DNA from: Microtetraspora fusca
GTDB lineage: Bacteria > Actinomycetota > Actinomycetes > Streptosporangiales > Streptosporangiaceae
Direction: 5' to 3'
Assembly: GCF_001570365.1 (NCBI RefSeq)
Contig: NZ_BBYK01000078.1
Location: 1-64,000 of the forward strand
DNA: 64,000 bases
Positions 24,907 through 34,351 of the stretch are shown one piece after another (position 1 is the stretch's first letter; every line of letters begins with the position of its first letter). The notes below the pieces were generated by a model. That model had not been told where the DNA came from. It was given only the letters and a program-made list of their open reading frames with translations, and made no database searches. Both the position numbers and the translations under genes were made by a program.

Positions 24907-24929
24907 ATCTATCGTGTATCACGATAGAT
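24907..24929. promoter_or_regulatory. Perfect 10+10 palindrome, LysR binding site
   Basis: ATCTATCGTG, TAT, CACGATAGAT form a perfect dyad containing the LysR-type T-N11-A element (TATCGTG...CACGATA). It begins two bases beyond the LysR start codon and lies in the shared control region with the divergent EamA gene at 24984, so it may control both. Confidence 0.8.
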
Positions 24930-24983
24930 GATGTGAAAAACATGTGTTGGACTCATTGATGCCGCGAGCCCCAGACTCGTCGT

Positions 24984-25946
24984 GTGAGAAACACGGCGAC
25001 ACACACCATCTCGACTGGAACCACCGCAGGCCGCCCGTACGGGAACCTGGCCGGTACGGCGGCGACGGCGCTCGCGCCCGTGGTCTGGGGCACGACCTAC
25101 ATCATCACCACCGAGTTCCTTCCCCCGGGGCATCCGCTGTTCGCCGGGCTGCTGCGGTCGTTGCCCGCGGGCCTGATCGCGCTCGCGATCACGCGGACGT
25201 TCCCGCGCGGGACGTGGTGGTGGAAGGCCGCGGCGCTCGGTGTGCTGAACATCGGCCTGTTCTTCCCGTTCCTGTTCACGGCCGCGGAGCGTCTGCCGGG
25301 CGGCGTCGCCGCCACGCTGGGGGCGGCTCAGCCGATCATCGTCGCCGCCCTGGCCGTGATGGTCCTCCATGAGCGTCCGTCCCCGCGCCGCTTCGTCTGG
25401 GGTGCGGTCGGCGTCGTGGGCGTCGGCCTGGTGGTGATCGGCCCCGCCGCGGCCTTCGACGCGGTCGGGATCGGGGCCGGCCTCGCCGGAGCGGTGGTGA
25501 TGGCGTTGGGCGTGACGCTCACCAAGCGCTGGGGACGGCCCGCCGGAGTCGGCCCCACGGCGTTCGCCGGATGGCAACTCACCTCCGGCGGCCTGTTCCT
25601 GGTGCCCGTCACGTTCCTCGTCGAAGGGCCGCCGCCCGCGATCGACGGCACCGCCGCCATCGGCTACCTCTGGCTGGGGCTGGTCGGCGGCCTGCTCGCC
25701 TACGTCCTGTGGTTCCGCGGCGTGACCGCGTTGCCCGTCACGTCGGTCGCGGTCCTCGGCCTGATCTCCCCGATGGTCGCCGCGCTTCTCGGCGCCCTCC
25801 TGCTCGGCCAGACGCTCGGCCCGATCCAGCTTCTCGGGTTCGCGCTGTCGCTCGCCTCGATCGTCGCGGGACAGCTTCCCCCGCGCACGCCCAGGCGCCG
25901 CCGCCCCGATGTCCTCGCGGCGTCCGAGCACCACGCCGCTGCATGA
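24984..25946 (+). CDS. EamA/DMT-family transporter
   Basis: The 320-residue protein shows ten hydrophobic helices in two EamA repeats (about 28-155 and 165-300). Typical features are ALAPVVWGTTYIITTEFLPPG at the first helix and AVLGLISPMVAALLGALLLGQTL in the second repeat. Family members export amino acids, metabolites or toxic compounds. GTG 24984 has no evident Shine-Dalgarno site and may be leaderless. It is divergent from a LysR regulator with a strong palindrome between them. Confidence 0.9.
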   Translation: MRNTATHTISTGTTAGRPYGNLAGTAATALAPVVWGTTYIITTEFLPPGHPLFAGLLRSLPAGLIALAITRTFPRGTWWWKAAALGVLNIGLFFPFLFTAAERLPGGVAATLGAAQPIIVAALAVMVLHERPSPRRFVWGAVGVVGVGLVVIGPAAAFDAVGIGAGLAGAVVMALGVTLTKRWGRPAGVGPTAFAGWQLTSGGLFLVPVTFLVEGPPPAIDGTAAIGYLWLGLVGGLLAYVLWFRGVTALPVTSVAVLGLISPMVAALLGALLLGQTLGPIQLLGFALSLASIVAGQLPPRTPRRRRPDVLAASEHHAAA

Positions 25947-25992
25947 CACTGTAAAAGCGCCAACGCCGTCCCCCGCTCCCCTTCATGTCCCC

Positions 25993-28900
25993 TCACTTCG
26001 CCGCCTTCGCGAGGTCAGGGGCGAGGAGCGACCGGGGCGGCGCTTCGGCCTTCTCCCGCCCGCCGAGCCGCTCGTGCAGGCGCCGGGCCGTACGGACGAA
26101 TCCGCTCGTCCCCTTACGCGCGGCGATCTCGGCGACCTCCGGGAGCGTGCCGCGGGCGTCCGCCCGGCGGGCCGCCTCGACGGCGAAGGTGAGCGCCTGG
26201 GTGTGGGCGGAGTGCGCGCGCTCGCCCGGCCCCGGCAGGTAGACGGGCAGCAGGCCGGTCATGATCTCCCAGACCTCCCGATGGGCGCCCTTCCTCGCGC
26301 AGGCGTCCAGCGACGAGGTCACCTGGCTCAGCTTGACCGAGGCCCGCCGGAGGAGGAGGCCGAGTTGCCTGCCGCACTCCACCGCGGGCAGGCAGCCGGC
26401 GACGATCGCGCGCAGCAGCAGCTCCTGACCGCGCTCAGGCGTGTGGTACCAGCCGTGCTCCGTCAACAGGGAGGCGACCAGCAGCGCCAGCCCGTCACCC
26501 ACTGGTCCGTCCTGGTGGAACAGCTCGGTCACGTGCTGCTGGAAGGAGAAGGGCCGCTCCCACAGGTGGAGCAGGTGGGGCACGAGGTACATGGCCACCG
26601 CTTCCCGGTTGGAGGGCAGGATGAGCCGCCAGTACGCCATGGCGACGCTGTCGTTCCGGCGCCAGGAGGGCGGATCGGCCAGGAGCGCGTCGACCAGTTC
26701 CATCCCCGTCGGCTCCAGCAGGATGCGGGGACGCAGCGTGGGACCGGGCTCTCCCGGCTCCCGGTCGTGGGTGTAGTCGCCGTCGGCGTGGGCCCAGTCG
26801 ACGCGCGTCACGGGCTCGGGCCGTTCCTTCAGCCAGCGGGCCAGCGTGGCGCCCGCCTCCGAGGTCAGCCTCCCGGCGCGCTCCACAACGTCGGCATCCA
26901 CCTCCCTCGGCAGGCGGAGCAGCGCCTGCTGCAGGTCGGAGGGCAGCGCCCGGACGCTCGCCCGTTCGTAGCCCTCCAGGCGGGCGACCAGCACCGCGGG
27001 GTCGATGTGCCCCGAGGTGAGGGTCGGGGTGGCCAGCAGGTACGGCGGGAGCTCCCCGGCTATCAGGGCGGCATGGATCTCGGCGCAGCGCAGGAGCACG
27101 GCCCACTGCGGCACGGAGAGGGTGTGCGCGCCGGGCAACCGGTCTCGCGACGTGGCCGGCGCGCGCTTCAGCCGGCGCCCGTGCTCCCTCGACCCGGGTG
27201 AGGTGCCGAGTCTCTCCCCTTCGGCCGGTTCCTCGCCGTTCTGGAGGGCGCCGGGTCCGACTTCGACCAGGTCGAAGGTGATGAAACTCCGCACCGGATC
27301 GACCAGGCCGTCGAGGTCGACCTCGACGTCACCGGCGGAGGTGCGCAGGTCGATGCCGCCGACGTAGGCGGGCGGGGTCACGGGCTCGGAGACGGGCGGC
27401 TCCTGGCCGGGGTCGGCGGCTTCGCGCAGCAGCGCCTCGGCCCAGTGCTCCGGCCGCGACCAGTGGCGCCGCCTGTACAGCTCGTCCCGGCCGGCCCGTG
27501 CGCGCTTGCCGCGTGGCGCCTTCCTGGCCGCCGGGTTGCGCACGAAGCCGTCGAGCCAGCGCTCGAACGCGACGCCGCTGTCGAGCTGGGCGTACGTGCC
27601 GGCCAGGTCGTCGCGGGCGGGCGGGAACGGCTTGCGGGCGGGCGCCTTGAACGACGGAAGCGGAACGGCCTGGAAGTCGTCGTCTTCCACCGGCGGGGAG
27701 TCCATCTCGCCGTACGCCTCGGCCAGCCGCGCCACCAGGTCCGCGGGCAGCACGGTCGCCGCCTCGCGAACGGCCTCGGCGCCGATCGGCGAGAAGCGTC
27801 CGGCGTGCTTGACGGCCAGCCGTACCGCCCGCTCCTGCACCTCGTACGACTCGCACAGGAAGGCGGACGCGAGCGCGGGCGCCAGATGGTCGAGGTCGTC
27901 GCCGGCGTCGCGGGCCGCCTGGTCGAGCCAGGTCAGCCCGGCGCGGACCAGCTTGCCCTCGGCGCGGCACAGCAGCGCCTCCACCGCCTCGTTGACCTCG
28001 TCGCCGCTCAGGCCGCCGGCGCGGCGCAGTTGTTTCAGGGCCAGCTCGGCCACCGGACCCGGTGCGGCGGGCAGCAGCCGCAGGTAGTCGCGGGAACGCT
28101 CCTGGCTGGGAGCGGGGTCGAGCAGGTCGTGCAGCCGGACGAAGAAGCGCAGGTCGGCGGCGTTGCCGCCGCCGAGCAGGAACCGCCGGACGCAGCCGTC
28201 GACCAGCAGGTCGCGGCTGACCCGGCCGGTGCCGACCAGGTCACGGAGCGAGCGCAGCCAGGAGCGCCGGTCCCGGGCCCATTCGGGCGCTCCGAGCCGC
28301 TCGTCGCGCAGCGCCCGGCCCACGCCCTCGGCCTCGAAGATCCGGTGGACCAGGTGCTCGGTCAGCGGATCGCGCTCCAGGTCGGGCGGGTTGGACACCC
28401 AGGCGACCACGAGCGGGTCGTGGTCGGGCGGGACCGCTCCGGTACGGCGCAGCAGTTCCAGCGCCAGCGCCGCGCTGTCGTCCCTCGCCTGTGCCCGGGT
28501 GCCGCGCAGGCGCAGGGCCAGCCGTACGGCGAGGTCGGCCTGCCACTCCGCCGGACGTGCCGCGATGACCCTGAGCAGCGGGCCGAGCTCGGTCTCCGTT
28601 TCCCAACGGGTGAAGTCCCGCCGGTACAGCCAGGTCGCGACGGCCGCCGCGCCGCCGAGCGTGCCCGCTCCGGCGACCCGCATCGGCTCGATCCAGGTGT
28701 CGCGCTCGCTCCAGTCCACCCAGAACTCCTGGTGACGGCGGCGCGCGATCGTCGTCCACCACTCCCCGTGCGCGTCCTCGCTGGAGGCGCCCCGGGCCAT
28801 CGCGGTGCGGACGAACTCCTTCATGGCCCGCTCCTCGGCCTGGGACGCCTCGGCCTGGCGGCGCTCGTGGCGCTCATGGGCTTCCTGCCTGGCGACGCCG

Positions 28901-29025
28901 ATGTGGCCGGGCAGCTCGCGGGCCACCTCGCGCCGTCCCGCGTCGTCGAGACCGAGCACCTCGGCCGCCGTCCGCACGGCGTCGCCGGTGGCGATGACCT
29001 TGCGCACCCTCTCCCAGGCGGTCAC
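25993..29025 (-). CDS. DUF6493 family large helical-repeat protein
   Basis: This 1010-residue cytoplasmic protein is mostly alpha-helical with HEAT-like repeats. The closing region (LDACARKGAHREVWEIMTGLLP ... EIAARKGTSGFVRTARRL) and the WERVRKVIATGDA start match my memory of actinobacterial DUF6493 proteins; no enzymatic motif is visible. Relatives are often encoded with SWIM zinc-finger proteins and MoxR/VWA ATPase sets, but none is adjacent here: it sits alone between a convergent EamA gene and GH87. GTG 29025 follows AGGCGG by 7 bases; upstream in-frame residues to 29151 look non-coding. Function is unknown; a scaffold or conflict-system component is a guess. Confidence 0.7.
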   Translation of the reverse strand: MTAWERVRKVIATGDAVRTAAEVLGLDDAGRREVARELPGHIGVARQEAHERHERRQAEASQAEERAMKEFVRTAMARGASSEDAHGEWWTTIARRRHQEFWVDWSERDTWIEPMRVAGAGTLGGAAAVATWLYRRDFTRWETETELGPLLRVIAARPAEWQADLAVRLALRLRGTRAQARDDSAALALELLRRTGAVPPDHDPLVVAWVSNPPDLERDPLTEHLVHRIFEAEGVGRALRDERLGAPEWARDRRSWLRSLRDLVGTGRVSRDLLVDGCVRRFLLGGGNAADLRFFVRLHDLLDPAPSQERSRDYLRLLPAAPGPVAELALKQLRRAGGLSGDEVNEAVEALLCRAEGKLVRAGLTWLDQAARDAGDDLDHLAPALASAFLCESYEVQERAVRLAVKHAGRFSPIGAEAVREAATVLPADLVARLAEAYGEMDSPPVEDDDFQAVPLPSFKAPARKPFPPARDDLAGTYAQLDSGVAFERWLDGFVRNPAARKAPRGKRARAGRDELYRRRHWSRPEHWAEALLREAADPGQEPPVSEPVTPPAYVGGIDLRTSAGDVEVDLDGLVDPVRSFITFDLVEVGPGALQNGEEPAEGERLGTSPGSREHGRRLKRAPATSRDRLPGAHTLSVPQWAVLLRCAEIHAALIAGELPPYLLATPTLTSGHIDPAVLVARLEGYERASVRALPSDLQQALLRLPREVDADVVERAGRLTSEAGATLARWLKERPEPVTRVDWAHADGDYTHDREPGEPGPTLRPRILLEPTGMELVDALLADPPSWRRNDSVAMAYWRLILPSNREAVAMYLVPHLLHLWERPFSFQQHVTELFHQDGPVGDGLALLVASLLTEHGWYHTPERGQELLLRAIVAGCLPAVECGRQLGLLLRRASVKLSQVTSSLDACARKGAHREVWEIMTGLLPVYLPGPGERAHSAHTQALTFAVEAARRADARGTLPEVAEIAARKGTSGFVRTARRLHERLGGREKAEAPPRSLLAPDLAKAAK

Positions 29026-29257
29026 GCGGTCACCGCCTGTGCCGTGAAGAGACGCGGGTGGACGCGGGAGCCCGGCAGCACGCGGCCGCCATACGGGGAC
29101 GGCCAGAGGAGGGCGCCGGCAAAAGATATAGGGGAACAGACGTCGAAGCACGCCTGCGTCGCAGTCGTCATGCCGCAGAGGCTAGAGATCACCTCCGACA
29201 AAACCCCCGCGAACGTGGGCCGCAGCGCTGCGACGCCCCAAAGCGTTGCCGGCCGGA

Positions 29258-29289
29258 GGCCGGCGGCTGGACGGAACCAGCCGCCGGCC
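29258..29289. terminator. Hairpin terminator downstream of the GH87-like gene
   Basis: Perfect 13-base arms (29258-29270, 29277-29289) with loop ACGGAA lie 12 bases past the glucanase stop. The rest of 29026-29300 holds only the upstream region of the DUF6493 gene. Confidence 0.85.
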
Positions 29290-29300
29290 CCTGTGCGCCG

Positions 29301-32300
29301 TTACGGGTTGACGGTGATGACGAAGTTCGTCAGGTTCCTTATGTTCGTGTGGTTGTCGGCCAGTTTGAGGTTGTTGAAGGTGGCGGATCCCACGGCCGGA
29401 CCCTGGCCGGGCTCCGGCATCTCGTTCGCCCAGATGCCGAAGCCGGACTTGGCGTCGTAGGCGTCGCCGCTCTTGTGAGCCCCGGAGATCGAGACGTTGG
29501 TGAACACCGTGTCGGTCACCGGGTTGAGCGGCTGTCCTCCCACATAGGCGGTCTGGAACATGATCCCGCTGTACGTCGGATCGACGATGTCCACGTCGGT
29601 CACCCGGATCGCCTGGAACTTCTTCGACGCGGAGAAGACCCAGATCCCCGGGAACGTCTGCGCGCCCCAGAAGTGGCCGCCCGACCGGACCACCGAGATG
29701 TTCTCGAACTTGGTCTGCCCCGGGCCGAAGTCCCGCATCGGGATGCCGAAGTCGAGCGAGCTGATCGTGATGCCGGAGTAGACGAGCGTGTCGGCGATGT
29801 AGACGTTGCGGACGGTGTTGTTCTGTCCCCCGTACACCGCGATGCCTGCCGCCCGCCAGGTCAGGATCGACGTGAGGTTCTCCAGGACGTTGCCCTGCTG
29901 GTCGGCGTTGACCGTGTCGACGGCCGCGAACAGCGCGAAGCTGTCATCGCCGGTGGCGCGGGCCTCGACGTTGCTGACGAGGTTGTCCGAGCTGCCGTTG
30001 GTGAAGTTGCCGCCGTCGGCGAACGTGTCGCGTATCCGGGAGTTCTTGATCGTGATGTGGTCCACGTTCGCGCCCCAGTACATGCACACCTGGTGCTCCA
30101 CCCAGATGTTGTCGATGGTGATTCCGGAGACGCGCGACATGTCGAAGACCTTGCCGGGACCGTCGATGCGAGAGGTGTAGTTGCCGAAGTAGGCGAAGTT
30201 CGCGAACGTCGAGCCGTTCGTCGACGCCTGGGTCGACCACCCGACGTCGGTGTTCTCCTGGTTCGCCGGGGAGACGAACCTCGTGTACCAGGGTCCCGCG
30301 CCGATCACCTTGACCGGCTTGCCGTACACCTGGAACTTGCCCGTGGTCTGGTAGGTGCCGGCGGGCAGGTAGACGCCGACCAGGTTGGTGTCCTGGCGCG
30401 CCCGGTCCAGGGCGTTCTGCACGTCCTGCTGCGTGAAGCCGGTCGGCACCGCGTAACGCGCCGGATCCGGGTTGTCGACCGGCGAGACCTGCTCCAGGCT
30501 GACGAAGTCGATCGCGTACGTCGAGGTGTTCGCCGGGTCCTTCTGCAGCCTGATCTTGCTCCCCTTCGGGATGGTCGTGTCGAGCATGATGTTGGCCTCG
30601 TCGTAGATGTGCCGCGGCGATCCGGCTCCGGGCGAGTTGCCCGGGCTCGCCTCGTCGCCGTACAGCCAGGCGTACTTCGAGGTCAGGTCGATGGCCTTGC
30701 GGAAGGTGCCGTCGACGTAGATGTTCAGCGTCGCGTTGGTCCCGCCGCCGCCCGGCGCGTCGGGGATGGAGAAGCGGGTGACCAGCGTGTTCGTGGGAGC
30801 CTTGGTGGTCCACTCCACGTAGGCGCCGGTCTGGTTCAGCTGCACCGCTCGTCGCCCCGACGCCTCGCCGGCGAGCGTGCCGACGTCCCTGCTCGGGCCG
30901 ACGACCTGGGCGCCGCCGCCGACCACGCCGTCCTCCGCCTCGTACATGTCGTACGGCATGTTCGCGCCGCGGCCGACGAACAGCGGCTGCGTCGTGGTGT
31001 TGTTCGCCTGCTTGACCGGCGACTCGTTCGCGTCGTTCGCGATGACCGTCTTGACGGTGTACTTGCCGTTGGCCGCGGTCCACGTGCCCAGGGAGACCGG
31101 GGCGGTGGTGGCGCCGGCCGCGATCACGCCGTTGTAGGAGCCGGTGAGCGTCTTCACGACCGTGCCGCCGTCGTTGACGACGGTCAGCGTGACGCCGTGC
31201 GCGCCGGAGGCGGACGCGACCGTGCCCTGGTTCTTGATCGCCACGGAGAACGCGACCGAGCTGCCGTTCGCCGGGTTGCCCGGCGTCCAGGCCACCGGCG
31301 AGGCGATCAGGTCGGAGGAGTCCACCGGCTTGACCACGAGCGAGGTCGGGTGGGTGTAGGTGTTGTTCGTCTCGTTCTGCTCGATGACGGTCCCGGACTC
31401 GTCCACCTTGGCGCCGACGGCGTAGGTGCCCGCGTCCCGGGTGCCGATGTTCGCCGACACGGTGGCCGACGCGCCGGCGGCGAGCGCCCCGACGTCGGCC
31501 GTGCCGACCTTGGCGCCACCGAGGTAGAAGCCGACGTCGGTCGCGCCCGACGGCGCCGTGCCGATGTTCTTGACCACGGCCGACATCGTGACGGCGTCGG
31601 TCTCCACCGGAGCCGAGGGCGACCAGGACATGGAGGTGACGGTCAGGTCCGGGTTCGGCGCGGGGACGCCGATGACCTGGAACTCGGCGACCTGTCCCGC
31701 CGACGCTCCGCTGTTGGCGGTGAACGTCAGGCGGACGTCGGCCACCCTGGCGCTGACCGGGATCGTCACCGTGTTCCCCGAGGCGGGATTGAAGGTGTAC
31801 GTCGCGGCCGGCACCAGACCGGTGAACCCGGAGGCGCTCTGCTCCCGGCCGAGCACCTGGATGGTCTGGGTGCGGGTGCTCCACGCGCTGGACGGGTCGA
31901 GTTTCAGCACCACGGAGGTGATGTCGGCGTTCGCGCCGAGCTGGACGGTCAGCGTGTTCGGGTAGGAGCCGCCCGCGCCCTCCCAGTACGTCTGCACGTT
32001 GTTGTCGTTGGCGTTGGCGGCCACGAACGTGAAGACGGACGAGGACGCGGTGATGGGCTTGCCCACGGCCATGTTCGAGCCGCCGCCGCTGCCGTTGCGG
32101 GTGACGGTGTTGCTGGCCGGAGACTGGTTGCCGGCCGCGTCCTTGGCCTTGACGTAGTAGGAGACGGTGGCCGTCACCGGCTGATTATCGGTATAACTCA
32201 GGACATTTCCGGCGACGCTATCCCGAAGGATGTTGTTGGCGTAGATGTCGTAGCCCGTGACGCCGACGTTGTCGGTGGAGGCGCTCCACGTGAGTTTGAT

Positions 32301-33566
32301 CTGGCCGGAGGTCGGTTCGGTGTAGGCCAGGTTGCCCGGCGCGGTCGGCGCCTCGGTGTCGCCCCCGGACCCCTTGCGGGTGACCGTGTTGCTGGCCGGA
32401 GACTGGTTGCCGGCCGCGTCCCTCGCCTTGACGTAGTAGGAGACCGTCTCACTCCCGGGCCGACTATCCGTGTACGTCGTGATATTTCCGGCCACGCTGG
32501 TCAGCAGCTCGTTGTTGGCGTAGATGTCGTAGCCCGTGACGCCGACGTTGTCGGTGGAGGCGCTCCACGTGAGTTTGATCTGGCCGGTCGCCGGTTCGGT
32601 GTAGGCCAGGTTGCCCGGCGCGGTCGGCGGTTCCGTGTCGCCCGTGCCCGGGCCGTACACCTCGAACTCCGACAGCTGGCCGGCGGGCCAGCCGGTGTTG
32701 GCCGTGATGTTCAGCCGGATGTACCGCGTCGTCGTGGCGTTGAAGGTGATCGTCGCGGTCGGGTTGAACGTCTGCGCGGCGGAGGCCGCGACGGTGGTGA
32801 ACGTCGTGCCGTTGGTGCTGCCCTGCACGGACAGCGTCTGCGTCCTGCTCTCCCAGCTCGACGGCAGCTTGAGGATCAGCTTGTTCACGCTGACCGCCGC
32901 CCCCAGGTCGACCTGGATCCACTGAGGGAAGGCGTTGTTCGCGCTCTCCCAGTACGTGGCCTGGTCGCCGTCGCCCGCGTTGCCCGCGACGTAGCCGTTG
33001 GCGGTGCTGCTCGAGGTCAGCGTCTTGCCCAGCGCGAGGTTTCCGGTGGACGAGGTCGTGCCGTAGACCTCCAGTTCGGACAGCTGGCCGGCGGGCCAGC
33101 CGGTGTTGGCCATCACGTGGATCCGGACGAAACGCGCGTTCGTGGCGGGAAAGTTGATCGTCACGGCGTTGCCGTTGGCCGGTCCGAAGGCGTACCCGGC
33201 CGAGGACACCATGGTGGCGAAGGTGTTCCCGTCGGCGCTGCCCTCCACGGAGAGCGTCTGGGTCCTGGGCTCCCAGCTCGCCGGCAGCTTGAGCACCACC
33301 TGGTCGATGGTCGTGGAACTGCCCAGATCGACCCGGGCCCATTGTGGAAAGGCGTTGTTCGCGCTCTCCCAGTAGGTGGCCTGGTTGCCGTCGTTGATGT
33401 TGCCGACGCCGTAGCCGTTGGTGGAGCTGCTGGCCGAGACCGCTTTGCCGGCGGCCAGGTTGGGGCCGCCGGCCGCGGAGGCGGGTAACGCGGGCCACCC
33501 GAGGACGGCCAGGGCGGTGGCGAGTATCGCCGCGATCACACGTAAGAGGGGAGGCTTGCGCTTCAT
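29301..33566 (-). CDS. Secreted modular GH87-like alpha-1,3-glucanase (mycodextranase/mutanase type)
   Basis: The 1421-residue exoenzyme starts with a signal peptide (VIAAILATALAVLGWPALPASA). Domains in order: two F5/8C (discoidin) modules (about 33-165, 175-295), two FN3 (about 300-485), a third discoidin-like module (about 490-615), two CARDB/Ig-like modules (about 620-825), a CBM6/35-like module starting YEAEDGVVGGGAQVVG (about 835-985), and a C-terminal beta-helix. The helix has YLPAGTYQTTGKFQVYG, DTFADGGNFTNGSSDNLVSN and ARATGDDSFALF; the Asp and Asp-Asp pair match the GH87 catalytic acids as I recall them. The likely substrate is alpha-1,3-glucan of fungal walls or dental-type mutan. 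ATG 33566 follows GAGAGGT by 8 bases. LacI-type sites upstream suggest sugar-controlled expression. Confidence 0.83.
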   Translation of the reverse strand: MKRKPPLLRVIAAILATALAVLGWPALPASAAGGPNLAAGKAVSASSSTNGYGVGNINDGNQATYWESANNAFPQWARVDLGSSTTIDQVVLKLPASWEPRTQTLSVEGSADGNTFATMVSSAGYAFGPANGNAVTINFPATNARFVRIHVMANTGWPAGQLSELEVYGTTSSTGNLALGKTLTSSSTANGYVAGNAGDGDQATYWESANNAFPQWIQVDLGAAVSVNKLILKLPSSWESRTQTLSVQGSTNGTTFTTVAASAAQTFNPTATITFNATTTRYIRLNITANTGWPAGQLSEFEVYGPGTGDTEPPTAPGNLAYTEPATGQIKLTWSASTDNVGVTGYDIYANNELLTSVAGNITTYTDSRPGSETVSYYVKARDAAGNQSPASNTVTRKGSGGDTEAPTAPGNLAYTEPTSGQIKLTWSASTDNVGVTGYDIYANNILRDSVAGNVLSYTDNQPVTATVSYYVKAKDAAGNQSPASNTVTRNGSGGGSNMAVGKPITASSSVFTFVAANANDNNVQTYWEGAGGSYPNTLTVQLGANADITSVVLKLDPSSAWSTRTQTIQVLGREQSASGFTGLVPAATYTFNPASGNTVTIPVSARVADVRLTFTANSGASAGQVAEFQVIGVPAPNPDLTVTSMSWSPSAPVETDAVTMSAVVKNIGTAPSGATDVGFYLGGAKVGTADVGALAAGASATVSANIGTRDAGTYAVGAKVDESGTVIEQNETNNTYTHPTSLVVKPVDSSDLIASPVAWTPGNPANGSSVAFSVAIKNQGTVASASGAHGVTLTVVNDGGTVVKTLTGSYNGVIAAGATTAPVSLGTWTAANGKYTVKTVIANDANESPVKQANNTTTQPLFVGRGANMPYDMYEAEDGVVGGGAQVVGPSRDVGTLAGEASGRRAVQLNQTGAYVEWTTKAPTNTLVTRFSIPDAPGGGGTNATLNIYVDGTFRKAIDLTSKYAWLYGDEASPGNSPGAGSPRHIYDEANIMLDTTIPKGSKIRLQKDPANTSTYAIDFVSLEQVSPVDNPDPARYAVPTGFTQQDVQNALDRARQDTNLVGVYLPAGTYQTTGKFQVYGKPVKVIGAGPWYTRFVSPANQENTDVGWSTQASTNGSTFANFAYFGNYTSRIDGPGKVFDMSRVSGITIDNIWVEHQVCMYWGANVDHITIKNSRIRDTFADGGNFTNGSSDNLVSNVEARATGDDSFALFAAVDTVNADQQGNVLENLTSILTWRAAGIAVYGGQNNTVRNVYIADTLVYSGITISSLDFGIPMRDFGPGQTKFENISVVRSGGHFWGAQTFPGIWVFSASKKFQAIRVTDVDIVDPTYSGIMFQTAYVGGQPLNPVTDTVFTNVSISGAHKSGDAYDAKSGFGIWANEMPEPGQGPAVGSATFNNLKLADNHTNIRNLTNFVITVNP
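32107..32610. repeat. Tandem duplication of the FN3 module, 279-bp period
   Basis: A stretch of more than 70 bases around 32235-32310 recurs almost identically at 32514-32589, 279 bases (93 codons) away, with further matching flanks. The two FN3 domains (ITWSAS-type cores, TDNVGVTGYDIYANN in both) therefore arose by a recent in-frame duplication or gene conversion. Confidence 0.85.
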
Positions 33567-33714
33567 GGGGGGTACCTCTCGTCGACCTCGGACGTGACAG
33601 AGCTGCGCCGTTGAACAGGGGGGCCTCACGAAGGGGAATCCGGCGCCGCTGCCCGAAACATAAGATGACGAACAGAAATCCGCAATGTTCCAACTTCATT
33701 TCGCAAAAACTCGA

Positions 33715-33734
33715 CTGGTGAACGGAATCACCAG
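33715..33734. promoter_or_regulatory. Perfect inverted repeat upstream of the glucanase gene
   Basis: CTGGTGA, ACGGAA, TCACCAG form a perfect 7+7 dyad about 150 bases before the GH87 start, in an AT-richer promoter region (33640-33720). It may bind a second regulator. Confidence 0.45.
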
Positions 33735-33794
33735 AACGGAATGCGATGCTGGTCGCAAAGGGTGCGCCTATCCACGAGTACCGAGATATGACAC

Positions 33795-33831
33795 GCAACG
33801 CTTGCGGCAATTCTTACGCAAACGCTTGCGT
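33795..33831. promoter_or_regulatory. Two LacI-type operators
   Basis: ACGCAAACGCTTGCGT at 33816-33831 contains GCAAACGCTTGC, which fits the LacI/CcpA-family core GCAAnCGnTTGC. A shorter variant GCAACGCTTGC lies at 33795-33805, and TTGCG half-sites continue to about 33860. They sit 230-265 bases upstream of the glucanase start. No LacI regulator is encoded in the window. Confidence 0.7.
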
Positions 33832-34116
33832 CAATTTGCGTACGGCGGCGCGCGGTTTGCGTAAGCCAGGCGGGTGAGATCGTCGCGGAGCGACGTGCCA
33901 GCGACTCCGTCGGCTGCCGGTTGACAACGGGACGGCCCACCCGACCACGGCCGCGCCCGCCGCCCACATCGCACTCCGGACGCCGAACGCGCGGCGGCGC
34001 ACCTTCGGCAGGACTTTCGCCAGAGTGGCGCTTCAGTCAAGTGGGGCTGAATGTGATGCCGACGAAGGATCCGGGGCCGGCGACGACCGGAGTGGGAGCC
34101 GCCAGGGCGGGCCGAC

Positions 34117-34218
34117 ATCTCCACGGCGATCCTCGCTCCGGAGACGTACCACCTGCTGGTCCACGAGCGCGGGTGGAGCGCGGACGACCGGCGGGAGTGG
34201 GCCGCCGACGTGCCCGGC
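34117..34218 (+). pseudogene. Possible TetR C-terminal remnant
   Basis: One frame reads ISTAILAPETYHLLVHERGW then SADDRREWAADV, which resembles the closing helices of TetR-family ligand domains (LLSPETYxLLVxERGWSPE). No start, HTH or clean stop is present. Apart from this and the operators listed, the 33567-34351 gap contains nothing I can support. Confidence 0.4.
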
Positions 34219-34351
34219 AACTCCTGCCCGACGGACCTCTCCCCCATAGATTTTGACTGTGGTGGCACTCTAGTGAAGTCGCCGGCCCGCGCGCTCACCT
34301 GTCCCGATCCGAGAGCCGACCCGCCCGGAGGTCCGCGCGGACGGCGACGTG

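Noticed and set aside
27445-29460. A 671-codon plus-strand frame
   Set aside because: Antisense to the DUF6493 gene with Gly/Arg/Val-rich composition and no recognisable domain.
29058-33488. A 1476-codon open frame on the plus strand
   Set aside because: It is antisense to the DUF6493 upstream region and the GH87-like gene, and is Val/Arg/Gly/Asp-rich as expected for mirror frames of high-GC genes. The minus-strand frame has clear domains.
34025-34249. A 74-codon plus-strand ORF in the GH87/RpiR gap
   Set aside because: Ser/Thr/Arg-rich with no homology; another frame of the same stretch carries the TetR-like remnant.
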